The notes under the pieces were generated by a model. That model was not told the origin of the DNA, did not search any database, and worked only from the letters and a program-made list of their open reading frames with translations. A program made the position numbers and the translations under genes. This document shows positions 38,999-48,125 of a stretch of 64,000 nucleotides of DNA, one piece after another. Origin of the DNA: Xenorhabdus ishibashii (lineage in GTDB: Bacteria; Pseudomonadota; Gammaproteobacteria; Enterobacterales; Enterobacteriaceae); contig NZ_NJAK01000001.1 of the NCBI RefSeq assembly GCF_002632755.1, forward strand, positions 1,736,001-1,800,000, in the 5' to 3' direction. The number at the start of each line of letters is the position of its first letter. The first letter of the stretch is position 1.

Positions 38999-40550
38999 TT
39001 TTTTCTCCCTGGATAGTCGTTCGTTTTATTAATTGGTAGAGAGGATGTAATGTATCGAATCTGTACAGTTCGAAACTGAATGGATTTTGCTTTCTCAGAT
39101 AATGATTCCCGAAAATAACGTCTATTGAAGGAAATATATAGTAATCAACAATAGATTGGTTCAGGCTATCCATACGAATTGCAATACTTATATCCGGTGA
39201 AAGCAATTGGTCAAATTTAATTCGCCATCTAAGGTTTTCCGGTGATGTCCTTTGACACCTGACTGCCTGGAGGGTTAATGTGAATTCATCATTAACGTTC
39301 AGAATCCCTTTTTCTGGTGGGTCGCTAATCCAGCCATCGGAAAGATAAATATTATTGATTACGGACTCTGTTATTTCGGCATTTATTCCTTTCAGATATT
39401 TTTTGGTTTCCAGCCAGGAATAGTCAGTTTTGGGATCGTACCCAACCAGTTTATATACTCGAAGTAAACTACCAAAACGAGAGCGATAAACGCTACTTGA
39501 GGGTAATAACTCTTCCTCGTCAATGATAAGGCCGGATAATCGCCCCTTTTTTTGTAATAATGTGTGTAACTTTTCCAACAACTCATCTTCGGTAAAAATA
39601 AGTGAACGAGATTTTATTATATCTCTCGCTTGGTTGAATTTATCGTGACTGACTATCGGTTCATATGCTCCATTGCACCGTATCCATTCTTCTTCGGGAT
39701 TTATTATGTATCGTTGCTTGAGTTTGAACGAAGTTTTATTGTAAACATTATTTCCAATATATTTTTCATTTGTGAGTATCTGATGAATTTTTCCCCTAGT
39801 CCATTCAGTGCCATTCTCAGCGAAGATCTTCTTTCTGTTGAGCTCAGATGCAATCACCAATTCAGGCTTGCCTTCTTGTATAAACATATAGAAAATTAGA
39901 TTAACGATGTCTACTTCATTTTGTGGGCCAGGGATAAGTATAACCCGATCGGTATGAATACTCTTACGCTGGCCGAACTCAAGTATCCCTTTTGGATTCC
40001 GATGTTCATCAATGAGTAAACGACGTAATCCATATCCGGCCATTCCCCCCTGATGAAATCCTTTTTTTATCAAATTAACCTGTCCGAGGAATACTTTTTC
40101 TGACAAATTGCGACTGTAGCTTGCAGCACTATAGCGAGAAAATGACATACCCAGCATATACATCTCCGATTGTTCTCTGGAGAATGGTTCAGCACAGTAA
40201 ATAATATTCACACCATGCATTTTTAACAAATAGGCATAATGCCCTGCTTCATCTGCATCCTGAAAACGCCCAAACCGACTGACATCATAAACAAGTAAAG
40301 CGGAGATATTAATTTTGTGATTTATGACATCATCAATTAATGACCTGAGTCCGGTTCTGCCAGTTAAGTTTAATCCACTCTTGCCAGCATCATTATAAGT
40401 ATGAATGATAGTGATACCATGCTTATTTGCGTAATCATGAATGTATGCAGATTGATTATCTTGCGAGTATTTTTGATGCTCAGTAGACATTCGGACATAC
40501 TCTGCAGCAAAAATAACTTCCCCTTTTGAATTAGATGATTTTTTTTCCAT
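38991..40550 (-). CDS. Large serine recombinase
   Basis: 519 aa from the ATG at 40550 (GAGG ribosome binding site; the frame also opens with a TTG four codons earlier). N-terminal resolvase domain: catalytic Ser22 in YVRMSTEHQ, then GRTGLRSLIDD and YDVSRFGRFQD with the supporting arginines. A Recombinase domain follows at ~170-290 (HQGGMAGYGLRRL, WTRGKIHQILTNEKYIGN). The C-terminal ~200 residues are unlike the zinc-ribbon/coiled-coil end of phiC31-type integrases; no CxxC pair is visible. First gene of a three-gene module with two ParB-like proteins. It should cut and rejoin two short sites; none were identified. Confidence 0.85.
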   Translation of the reverse strand: MEKKSSNSKGEVIFAAEYVRMSTEHQKYSQDNQSAYIHDYANKHGITIIHTYNDAGKSGLNLTGRTGLRSLIDDVINHKINISALLVYDVSRFGRFQDADEAGHYAYLLKMHGVNIIYCAEPFSREQSEMYMLGMSFSRYSAASYSRNLSEKVFLGQVNLIKKGFHQGGMAGYGLRRLLIDEHRNPKGILEFGQRKSIHTDRVILIPGPQNEVDIVNLIFYMFIQEGKPELVIASELNRKKIFAENGTEWTRGKIHQILTNEKYIGNNVYNKTSFKLKQRYIINPEEEWIRCNGAYEPIVSHDKFNQARDIIKSRSLIFTEDELLEKLHTLLQKKGRLSGLIIDEEELLPSSSVYRSRFGSLLRVYKLVGYDPKTDYSWLETKKYLKGINAEITESVINNIYLSDGWISDPPEKGILNVNDEFTLTLQAVRCQRTSPENLRWRIKFDQLLSPDISIAIRMDSLNQSIVDYYIFPSIDVIFGNHYLRKQNPFSFELYRFDTLHPLYQLIKRTTIQGEKNA

Positions 40551-40796
40551 GTTAGACCTCAATGATTTTAACGGACTGAGTATTGAGCAATGTAATTAAC
40601 ACCTGCAACTTAAATTTCATGTCATGTTAATATCTGTTGATGTTTAGTTGATGTTTATCAAATAAAGACAAAATAATGCCTTTGCAATTAAAACTTTGCG
40701 AATTATTAAATGTCTACATGCTGCTATTTTCGCATTTAATAATGTAGTGACACTTTCTTTTTAAATATTGATAACTCAGCCAGAGGGGGAATAAAA

Positions 40797-41147
40797 ATGT
40801 TGGAGAATAAAAGTATGGTGCAACACTTTCATTGGCAGAAAGAAAACTACCAAGTTTCAACAGACAAATCGCTATTAGATATCACCGCTATCCACCAATT
40901 TCTTACACGTTCTCGTTGGGCGGAAGGTATTAATCTCGAAACAGTACGGTCTGCTATTGAAAACAGCCTGACATTTGGGTTGTATAAAGACGAAAACCAA
41001 ATAGGATTTTCCTGGCTCGTAATGGATTTTGCGGCGTTTGGCTATCTATATGATGTTTATGTATTGAAAAGAAGGTCCTTCCTTGGAACCATAATTATTT
41101 ATTATCAAATCGGTTTCTCTATCCAATTATACAGTTTGTCAAGTTGA
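40797..41147 (+). pseudogene. GNAT acetyltransferase, C-terminally truncated
   Basis: The first ~90 codons read as a small GNAT protein (VQHFHWQKENYQVSTDKSLLD, IHQFLTRSRWAEGI, GYLYDVYVL) with a good GAGGGGG ribosome binding site. After VYVL (about 41065) the family expects the acetyl-CoA loop (Q/R-x-x-G-x-G). Instead the sequence becomes unrelated and runs into the convergent lprI-like gene. The acetyl-CoA site is therefore missing and the gene is probably dead, broken by a deletion at that join. Confidence 0.75.
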
Positions 41148-41431
41148 TGAATGCGTTGGTGGTAACTTTGCAGCAAACAGGTTGTATCCCCCTTGCACTT
41201 TTGACGCTGTTTCAGCCATGCAGTTTGTTCATCATACATTGCGCCAGATACGCCCATGGCAAACAATCCTCGCAGAAAGTGATATTTCACACTTAATTCC
41301 ACATCCAAATCATTTAGTTTTGGGTTTGAACAAATTGCTTTTTCATCCGGCTCCTTGGCTTTGGCACAGTCAAAACTAGCAGCAAAACTGAGTGGAGAGA
41401 AGATGAGTAATATAAACCAGAGATATTTCAT
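41105..41431 (-). CDS. LprI-like secreted protein (DUF1311)
   Basis: 108 aa with a signal peptide (MKYLWFILLIFSPLSFAAS) and an LprI-type domain: SFDCAKAKEPDEKAICSNPKLNDLDVEL, then CKGDTTCLLQSYHQRI. Its four cysteines are expected to form disulfides in the periplasm. The founding member inhibits lysozyme in mycobacteria; the function of enterobacterial homologues is poorly known. The ATG directly follows the stop of the secreted gene upstream, so they form an operon. The 3' end overlaps the truncated GNAT gene. Confidence 0.78.
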   Translation of the reverse strand: MKYLWFILLIFSPLSFAASFDCAKAKEPDEKAICSNPKLNDLDVELSVKYHFLRGLFAMGVSGAMYDEQTAWLKQRQKCKGDTTCLLQSYHQRIHQLDKLYNWIEKPI

Positions 41432-41863
41432 TTAATTCTCCTCTATGGGAAAGAACTTGAATATTCGGGCTTTACCAGTTGCATCTAATTTGCAGGAAAA
41501 TCGAATGTCGTGCCAACCATCATCCGCTCTATACATACCTATGCCGACCAACTCAGAAGGGGGGTTGAGTTTTATACTATCTTCTGAACCCACACCGAGG
41601 AAAACTTTATCAGCGTCTTTGTGATATTTTTTAATGATGGATAAGGCAAAAGGACGACAAATAAATTCTGCCACTTTTTTAGTATCTGACCAACTTTCTA
41701 CCGTTGGCAATTCAGATTTATCTGTAACTTGTTTATTAATTAGCTGTTTTAGATATTTTTTTTGGTCTGGAGATAATTTTTGAGATGGCACTTGTGCTTG
41801 TGCAAAGGCAGATAATAGTAGGCTGATGATCCCCAAATAAGTTAAGCATCTTGAGTAAAACAT
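41432..41863 (-). CDS. Small secreted protein of unknown function
   Basis: 143 aa from the ATG at 41863, which has AAGGAG before it; a longer frame adds 13 unsupported residues. N-terminal signal peptide (MFYSRCLTYLGIISLLLSAFAQA). The mature part has a Lys-rich first half, the pair FICRPFA and RFSCKLD with one cysteine each, and ends KFFPIEEN. I do not recognise a family. It sits between the PI-PLC-domain gene (131 bases upstream) and the LprI-like gene (no spacer), all on one strand. Confidence 0.7.
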   Translation of the reverse strand: MFYSRCLTYLGIISLLLSAFAQAQVPSQKLSPDQKKYLKQLINKQVTDKSELPTVESWSDTKKVAEFICRPFALSIIKKYHKDADKVFLGVGSEDSIKLNPPSELVGIGMYRADDGWHDIRFSCKLDATGKARIFKFFPIEEN

Positions 41864-41993
41864 AATAGTATACTCCTTGTTTGAGACTAAAAAGTATGGC
41901 ACAGATTTTGTGGGAATGCTATTAACATACTACCATTGTATGGGCTTTGGGTAACTTTTAGACAAGATTATTATTAATCGATATATCTTTTGA

Positions 41994-43325
41994 TTAAAGT
42001 ACTATCCAATTGATAGCTAAGGCTAATGTTGTAACAGCTATATCTTTCACATTATCGACGAGAATAATATTAGGATATTCGTTTTTTTTGATATTCGGAT
42101 AAAGAAGGTCTATGAACTCACGATTTGCTATATCGGCCAGTTCTTTAATGCTGAAACCAATTGTTGTAGGGCAGCTTGCTACTTGTATAGCGTCTTGGGT
42201 CAGCGTCCACTCTAACTCAAAGTATTGCTGTGGTGCATGGTCATGCATTTTTTTAAGTTGGTCTTTAGACATTATGTATATGTCATTTGTATTAGAATAC
42301 TTATGATACATATTTAATTCACTAAGAAGAAAAAATCCTGCATCTTCATACTCACCTAAATCAATATCAGCTTCTTTATCTTCTACAAAGAATAAAACGG
42401 CTGAGCGGGTTCCATTAGCTGTCAGGGTATTGAGTGTTGAATCGGAAACGTTCCCTTCATCAATATGGAAGTATAAATTATTAATGTTAGATAATTTATC
42501 GAACAAATCAAACCACTGATCTTGGTTAAAAGGACGATAAGTATCAAAAAAACCCACATCTAAATTAAGGGAATGGGAAAGTTTTATCATAATCAATTCA
42601 TTGTTAGATTCCATAAATGAATTAATTTCATCAATAATAGAGTTAATTGATTCACCATTAGCACCTTCCCAAAAGAAACCCAATTTTTTATAGTGTCCAG
42701 TAAAGAAATTTTTATCGCTAAGGACTGGTCTAATATCAAAATATCTTATACCTAATTTCAACTGATTTAAGATATTATTTGACTGAGTTAATGTATTACA
42801 TTCTGAGGCTAAATGTGTACTCCATGTAGAGACACTCATTCCTGCATCGTGAGAACCAGAGATACAGATTTCTTTTAGTGAGTGGTTTCCTAAAATGTTA
42901 AGATGTTCTTGCATCCAGGATTCAGTGTTTATATTAGGCCCTATATAATTACCAACATCACCAATAAGGAATAAATAAGTTTTTCCAGATTGTACCCAAC
43001 CAAGGCTGACTGCAGAACCTTTTTTATGTTTGTGTGTTTCTAAATTTTCCAAATAGACTTCTACATCGAATCGTCCAAGCTCATCTTTATACCTTCCACG
43101 TACTCTGAAAGTACTATTTACTGAATCCATTATTTGGAATGCTGCTTCAAAATTACAATTTTTTATATCAACTCCATTGAGAGATGAAATATCAAAATGT
43201 TGACAAAATCTAGATTTAATTGGGTATGGGATGTCTGGGATTTGCATAAGTTTGGAAGATACTGATGTAATTTTCCAATCGGAATTTGTGCTATTAATTA
43301 GCATGACATCTGAATATTGAGACAT
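41994..43325 (-). CDS. PI-PLC X-domain phospholipase-like protein with N-terminal beta domain
   Basis: 443 aa, no signal peptide. Residues ~1-130 look like a beta-sandwich domain (SDWKITSVSSKLMQIPDIPY, GSAVSLGWVQSGKTYLFLI) that I cannot name. Residues ~135-440 carry the phosphatidylinositol-specific phospholipase C X motifs: ISGSHDAGMS with His159 and Asp160, LGIRYFDIRPV with Asp197 and Arg199, and FFTGHY with His211, the second catalytic His. Bacterial PI-PLCs are usually exported by a signal peptide, so this could be released by another route. It is AT-rich and lies in the island. An insect-directed toxin or effector role is inference. Confidence 0.78.
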   Translation of the reverse strand: MSQYSDVMLINSTNSDWKITSVSSKLMQIPDIPYPIKSRFCQHFDISSLNGVDIKNCNFEAAFQIMDSVNSTFRVRGRYKDELGRFDVEVYLENLETHKHKKGSAVSLGWVQSGKTYLFLIGDVGNYIGPNINTESWMQEHLNILGNHSLKEICISGSHDAGMSVSTWSTHLASECNTLTQSNNILNQLKLGIRYFDIRPVLSDKNFFTGHYKKLGFFWEGANGESINSIIDEINSFMESNNELIMIKLSHSLNLDVGFFDTYRPFNQDQWFDLFDKLSNINNLYFHIDEGNVSDSTLNTLTANGTRSAVLFFVEDKEADIDLGEYEDAGFFLLSELNMYHKYSNTNDIYIMSKDQLKKMHDHAPQQYFELEWTLTQDAIQVASCPTTIGFSIKELADIANREFIDLLYPNIKKNEYPNIILVDNVKDIAVTTLALAINWIVL

Positions 43326-43473
43326 GATTATTTCTCCTTGTTAAAAGTAACCATATGTTATTATTCATATGTGTTACTTTTAAGTATAGCAGGGATTATC
43401 TAATATCAAGTGGGATTTAAAGAATGTTTTCTATATCGAACAAGTATGAAATTTTCTTATATTTTAAGGGGGG

Positions 43474-43511
43474 ATACCATACCTCACCTTATTTTTAGCG
43501 AGGTATGGTAT
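43474..43511. terminator. Perfect 12-bp hairpin after treC
   Basis: ATACCATACCTC (43474-43485) and GAGGTATGGTAT (43500-43511) pair exactly around a 14-base loop, 56 bases past the treC stop. No T run on the treC strand, so this is only a candidate terminator. Confidence 0.55.
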
Positions 43512-43567
43512 TTAAAATGTTTTATAAACAACTTATTACAATAAATGACAATATATAAATCACATTA

Positions 43568-45229
43568 TCACTTTGATATTAAGTATATTGATTCATAAGG
43601 TTTAATTTTAATTTCATGATCTACCATTGCAGGTGATGAGTAATTGCTTATCAATACCTGCCATTCTTTGCTTAACAGTGAAGATTCTGGAGACCAAAGT
43701 TGGGTTTCATCGCTTAGGTTTGCAATGACCAGCAAGGTTTGATCCTGCCAACGACGCAGATAGCACCACAGCGACGGATGTTCTGGAAGCAGATCCAGGT
43801 AATCACCGTATGTCAGAATGGGCTGCTGCTTTCTCAGCTTAATCAAATTGTGGTAGCAATAGAAAACGGAATCTTCATCCTGTAATACGGTTTCGGCGTT
43901 GATCTCTGAGTAATTACTGCAAGGCGCAATCCACGGTGTTCCTGTGGTAAAACCAGCGTTTGCTGAATTATCCCACTGCATGGGGGTTCGGCTGTTATCA
44001 CGGGATTTTTGCGCCAAGATTGCCAGTATATCCGCGGGTTGCATACCTTTCTCAATGCGCTCTTGATACATATTCAGGCTTTCGATATCCCGATAATCTT
44101 CAATGCGCGTAAAGTGAGGATTTGTCATACCCAGCTCTTCGCCCTGATAAATATAAGGCGTGCCTTGCATACCATGCAGCACCATCGCCAGCATTTTCGC
44201 GGATGTTTTGTGGTGCTGGAGTTCATCCCCGAACCGAGAGACAATACGCGGCTGATCATGGTTACACCAAAAAAGCGCATTCCAGGCCTTTTGGTGCATA
44301 CCCTGCTGCCATGTTGAGAAAATCTTCTTCAGTTCAACGTAATCTGGATTTGCCAGCGTCCATTTTTCTCCGTTTGGATAATCCACTTTTAGATGGTGGA
44401 AATTAAATGTCATGGATAGCGTCGTTCCGTCCAAGGCAGCATAGCGTTGGCAGTTCTCAAGGCTGGTGGATGACATTTCACCAACAGTCATCAATCCTTT
44501 AGGCTGGAAAACATCATGGCTCATTTCTTGCAGAAACTCATGTATCCGCGGGCCATCGGTGTAGAATCGGCGGCCATCTCCGCGATCATCACTAGGGTAA
44601 TCTTGCTGTTTTGAGACAAGGTTAATGACATCCAGACGCAAGCCATCAACGCCACGATCAGCCCAGAACTCACAAATTTTCTTCAGCTCAACACGAACCG
44701 GTTCATGCTCCCAATTTAAATCGGCTTGTTCAACCGCAAACAGGTGGAGGTAATATTGTTGACTCTCTGCATGCCATTGCCACGCATTACCACCGAATTT
44801 GGATTTCCAGTTATTGGGCAGGGAACCTTCAGAACCATCCCGCCAGATATAAAACTGGCGATAGGGGCTATTAATGTCTTGTGCCGCCTGGAACCACGGG
44901 TGTTGGGTTGAAGTGTGATTGAAGACCATATCCAAAATAATGCGAATGCCACGGCGATGGGCATTTTGCACCAAATTATCAAAGTCCTCCATGGAGCCAT
45001 AATCAGGATTGATGGCACAGTAATCAGCGACATCATAGCCATTATCAACCTGCGGAGAGGGGTAAATCGGCGTGATCCAAATGGCCTCAACGCCGAGTCG
45101 CTGTAAATAATCCAGCCGTTGGGTGATCCCGTTGATATCTCCTGTACCGCTACCGGTACTATCCTGAAAACTTTTTGGATAAATTTGGTAGATAACGCTA
45201 TCCATCCACCAGGGTTTTTGTTCCGTCAT
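43568..45229 (-). CDS. treC: Trehalose-6-phosphate hydrolase
   Basis: GH13 enzyme that splits trehalose 6-phosphate into glucose and glucose 6-phosphate after PTS import. Conserved GH13 regions: DMVFNHTS, the nucleophile segment GLRLDVINLVS, the acid/base MTVGEMSS, and FWCNHDQPR. Length 553 aa versus 551 in E. coli. It follows treB by 18 bases in the same direction. Trehalose is the main blood sugar of insects, which suits an insect-associated host. Confidence 0.95.
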   Translation of the reverse strand: MTEQKPWWMDSVIYQIYPKSFQDSTGSGTGDINGITQRLDYLQRLGVEAIWITPIYPSPQVDNGYDVADYCAINPDYGSMEDFDNLVQNAHRRGIRIILDMVFNHTSTQHPWFQAAQDINSPYRQFYIWRDGSEGSLPNNWKSKFGGNAWQWHAESQQYYLHLFAVEQADLNWEHEPVRVELKKICEFWADRGVDGLRLDVINLVSKQQDYPSDDRGDGRRFYTDGPRIHEFLQEMSHDVFQPKGLMTVGEMSSTSLENCQRYAALDGTTLSMTFNFHHLKVDYPNGEKWTLANPDYVELKKIFSTWQQGMHQKAWNALFWCNHDQPRIVSRFGDELQHHKTSAKMLAMVLHGMQGTPYIYQGEELGMTNPHFTRIEDYRDIESLNMYQERIEKGMQPADILAILAQKSRDNSRTPMQWDNSANAGFTTGTPWIAPCSNYSEINAETVLQDEDSVFYCYHNLIKLRKQQPILTYGDYLDLLPEHPSLWCYLRRWQDQTLLVIANLSDETQLWSPESSLLSKEWQVLISNYSSPAMVDHEIKIKPYESIYLISK

Positions 45230-45247
45230 AAATAGATACCTACAAAA

Positions 45248-46681
45248 TTAATTGGCCTGTTCATTGGATAAGATCGCTTTGCGTTCATTTCTGCGATAAG
45301 CCAGAACGGTCAGCAGGAATGGCACAGCAATCGCGATGAGCATGGCAATCAGATAAACCATCCAGAACTGCGGCTTGATAGAAAGAATCCCTGGTATTCC
45401 GCCAACGCCGATACCATTAGCGGTTACATGGTTGAGCCCACAAACCAGCCCAGACAGCGCTGCACCAATCATTGCGCAGAACATGGGGTAACGGTATTTA
45501 AGGTTGATACCATACATGGCGGGTTCGGTGACCCCCAGATAGGCTGAAATGGCCGCAGGAACAGAAATTTCGCGTTCTTTTTGTTTCTTGCTTGCCCAGA
45601 CAATGCCAAGAACGGCAGAACCTTGGGCGATATTAGATAGCGCAATAATAGGCCAGATCGGTGTTCCTCCGGTGCTTTGGATCATTTGCAAATCGATGGC
45701 CAGTGTTGTTTGGTGTACACCTGTAATGACTAACGGTGCGTAGAAGAAACCAAACAAAGCGGCTCCGATAGGCGCAAAGCTACCCGTCATTAGACTTTTA
45801 ACAACCCAGGCAACACCATCCCCGATAGCACGTCCGGCAGGGCCTATCAAGGCGTGGGCAAGGAGAACCGCCAGTACCAGAGAAACCACAGGGACAATCA
45901 CAAGATAGAGATAGTCTGGTACCCATTTTTTCAGTCGCGTTTCAATCCATCCCAACGTCAGGCCGGCTAATAGGGAAGGAATAACCTGAGCCTGATAACC
46001 GACTTTAGAAATGGTAAACCAGCCGAAATTCCAGACTTCGGGCGTTTGTTGCCCAAGCAGGTAAGCATTCATCAATTGCGGGGAAACCAGGGTAATGCCG
46101 AGAATAATCCCCAGAATGGGGGTTCCGCCCATTTTTTTGACGGCAGACCAACAAATACCGACAGGGAGGTAGAAGAATACGGCCTCGCCGATTAGCCAGA
46201 GAAAATCATAGACACTTTGCCAGACAGGATAGAGCTGCGCGAGCGATTTGCCTTCACTAAACGGGATATCGCCGATCAGGTTACGAAAACCGAGGATTAA
46301 ACCTCCGCTGATCAGGGCTGGCAGTAGGGGGAAGAAGATCTCAGCAAAATGTGAAATTGCATTTTCATACCATTTCATATTTTGGCGAGCAGCTTGCTTA
46401 ACTTCTTCTTTATTAACGGATTGTTTTCCTGTGGTTTCAAGCAGCGCTTTGTAATAAACATCCACATTCGTCCCAATCACGACCTGAAATTGTCCGGCAT
46501 TAGTGAAGCATCCCTTGACCATTGGTAACTCTTCAATGGCTTTGGCGTCGGCATTTTCTGGTGTATTAAGAACGAATCTGAGGCGGGTGATACAATGACT
46601 GACGGAAGCGATATTCTCTTTACCACCAATCAGGGTAATAAGATTATCAATATCCTTTTGATTTATTTGTTTTTTCTTCAT
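45248..46681 (-). CDS. treB: Trehalose PTS permease, EIIBC
   Basis: Imports and phosphorylates trehalose. The N-terminal EIIB domain carries the phosphocysteine in SVSHCITRLRF (about Cys30), and the C-terminal EIIC domain has ~10 membrane segments. No EIIA domain is fused; E. coli TreB uses EIIA-Glc, likely true here. Length 477 aa versus 473. The treR repressor that precedes treB in E. coli is absent here, so control must be elsewhere or by CRP alone. Confidence 0.95.
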   Translation of the reverse strand: MKKKQINQKDIDNLITLIGGKENIASVSHCITRLRFVLNTPENADAKAIEELPMVKGCFTNAGQFQVVIGTNVDVYYKALLETTGKQSVNKEEVKQAARQNMKWYENAISHFAEIFFPLLPALISGGLILGFRNLIGDIPFSEGKSLAQLYPVWQSVYDFLWLIGEAVFFYLPVGICWSAVKKMGGTPILGIILGITLVSPQLMNAYLLGQQTPEVWNFGWFTISKVGYQAQVIPSLLAGLTLGWIETRLKKWVPDYLYLVIVPVVSLVLAVLLAHALIGPAGRAIGDGVAWVVKSLMTGSFAPIGAALFGFFYAPLVITGVHQTTLAIDLQMIQSTGGTPIWPIIALSNIAQGSAVLGIVWASKKQKEREISVPAAISAYLGVTEPAMYGINLKYRYPMFCAMIGAALSGLVCGLNHVTANGIGVGGIPGILSIKPQFWMVYLIAMLIAIAVPFLLTVLAYRRNERKAILSNEQAN

Positions 46682-46834
46682 GCCTTTTCTCCTTGGTATG
46701 GCAGGAGTTATAAATAATGGAGTTTTGCGATTAACAGAATGATTATTCTCGTGATGAGATAATGAAATAGACTGAGATAATAGCAGGTCAATCGTAGACA
46801 GATTTTTATATTTTGAATATGAAAAGTTGCTTTG

Positions 46835-46852
46835 TTTGAGTTTTAGATCACA
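46835..46852. promoter_or_regulatory. CRP-like site upstream of treB
   Basis: TTTGAG-TTTTAG-ATCACA resembles the CRP consensus TGTGAT-N6-ATCACA, with the right half exact. It lies about 155 bases before the treB start in the otherwise empty 46682-46946 region. E. coli treBC is CRP-activated, which supports the call. Confidence 0.5.
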
Positions 46853-46946
46853 CTTTAGGCTATTGATTTGAAATTAAAGGATTTTTTATATTCATGGTGC
46901 TTATTATTATCGGGTTTTTAGTCAGCAGATACGCCAAAATAGTCAG

Positions 46947-47486
46947 TCATATCATTTTAATATCCATAATTGTTTCAATCGCGCCATTTCGTAAGCATCT
47001 TTGCTTATTAGGCGTTACATTAACAGCTTGGCTAACGGGCAGGACAGGAATACCAGAGCCTAAGAAGACTGGAATGGTGGTAATAAACAGTTGTTGTAAC
47101 TCTCCGGCATCGGCAAAGCTTGCGGCAGTCTTACCTCCCCCAATGACCCAAACATCTTTCCCTTTAGCTGCGACTTTTGCCTTGGCGGCAATATTTTGGG
47201 GATTATCTTGAGTGATAACGGCATTAATGTTGGCAGAAATCGTTAATTTTCTTGAGGAGAGGATAAAGGAAGGAATATTTTGATACGGCCATTCATCTGC
47301 GGCATTTTTCATAATCCACTCATAGGTTCCAGCTCCCATAATTGTGGCTCCGATATTTTGATAAAACTCATCATAAGGAGTGGCATCATCGCCTGGCGGA
47401 AAATCATATAACCAACCTAATTCATGGTTTTTAGTAGCGATATAACCATCCATTGTGGCGGCGACATAATAGATGAGTTTTGACAT
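46947..47486 (-). CDS. Dihydrofolate reductase-like (RibD C-terminal domain) protein
   Basis: 179 aa, single RibD_C/DHFR-fold domain, similar in layout to Bacillus YyaP and other uncharacterised small reductases. Visible features: LIYYVAATMDGYIA at the N-terminus, TIMGAGTYEWIM, and the nucleotide-binding VWVIGGGKTAASF. It probably uses NADPH; the substrate is unknown. It lies 9 bases after the CatB-like gene and 4-base-coupled paaX-catB, so it may be in the same transcript. Not a canonical FolA. Confidence 0.8.
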   Translation of the reverse strand: MSKLIYYVAATMDGYIATKNHELGWLYDFPPGDDATPYDEFYQNIGATIMGAGTYEWIMKNAADEWPYQNIPSFILSSRKLTISANINAVITQDNPQNIAAKAKVAAKGKDVWVIGGGKTAASFADAGELQQLFITTIPVFLGSGIPVLPVSQAVNVTPNKQRCLRNGAIETIMDIKMI

Positions 47487-47495
47487 GGTTTTTCC

Positions 47496-48125
47496 TTATT
47501 TTTGCTCTTTCCACCACTGATATAGCGCTTCAATATCCGATGATGTCATCAGCTTCATTGCTGCCTTAAGTTGTTCTAGTGGCCAGTTCCACCACTGCAT
47601 TTCCAGTAGCAAGGTAATGTATTCATCAGAAAAGCGTTTTCGGATCACTTTTGCCGGATTGCCACCAACAATGGTGTAAGGTTCGACATCTTTAGTCACC
47701 AGCGCACGAGTGCCAATGATGGCACCATCACCAATTTTTATGCCAGGCATAATGATCGCTTCCGCACCAATCCAGACGTCATTGCCGATAATGGTATCTC
47801 CCATAGGTTGGTAGCCATCTTGTGCATCGGCAAAGGCGGGTTCTTCCGGCATATAAAAAAACGGAAATGACGAAATCCAATCCAGACGATGCCCTTGGTT
47901 GCCTGCCATCATAAAGGCGACACCTGTACCAATGGAGCAAAAGCTGCCGATAATGAGCTTATCGACATTGGTTAAATCAGGTGATAAATAACGGGCACAT
48001 TCGTCAAATGAATGGCCGTGATAGTAACCGGAATAATAACTGAAACGGCCAACCTGAATATTGGGATTGGTAACCTGTTCCGCTAATGTTTTGCCCTTAA
48101 AGGGGCTGTCAAAATAGTTTTTCAT
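47496..48125 (-). CDS. CatB-type xenobiotic O-acetyltransferase
   Basis: 209 aa left-handed beta-helix acyltransferase. The hexapeptide repeats ([32 protein letters not shown]) and the catalytic His in [11 protein letters not shown] (about His79) match the chloramphenicol/streptogramin acetyltransferase group, including the C-terminal [13 protein letters not shown]. Its ATG overlaps the paaX stop by 4 bases, the place held in E. coli by paaY, another hexapeptide-repeat protein. It is not PaaY-like in its active site. Drug resistance or a small-molecule tailoring role are both possible. Confidence 0.85.
   Translation of the reverse strand: MKNYFDSPFKGKTLAEQVTNPNIQVGRFSYYSGYYHGHSFDECARYLSPDLTNVDKLIIGSFCSIGTGVAFMMAGNQGHRLDWISSFPFFYMPEEPAFADAQDGYQPMGDTIIGNDVWIGAEAIIMPGIKIGDGAIIGTRALVTKDVEPYTIVGGNPAKVIRKRFSDEYITLLLEMQWWNWPLEQLKAAMKLMTSSDIEALYQWWKEQK

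Noticed and set aside
35228..43500. Direct-repeat att sites bounding an island at selC
   Set aside because: I looked for a second copy of the selC 3' end (GGTTCGACTCCT or nearby words) up to 43.5 kb and saw none, and no tyrosine integrase is present.
46894..47211. 105-codon plus-strand frame
   Set aside because: It is antisense to the RibD_C reductase gene and has no ribosome binding site or recognisable protein features.
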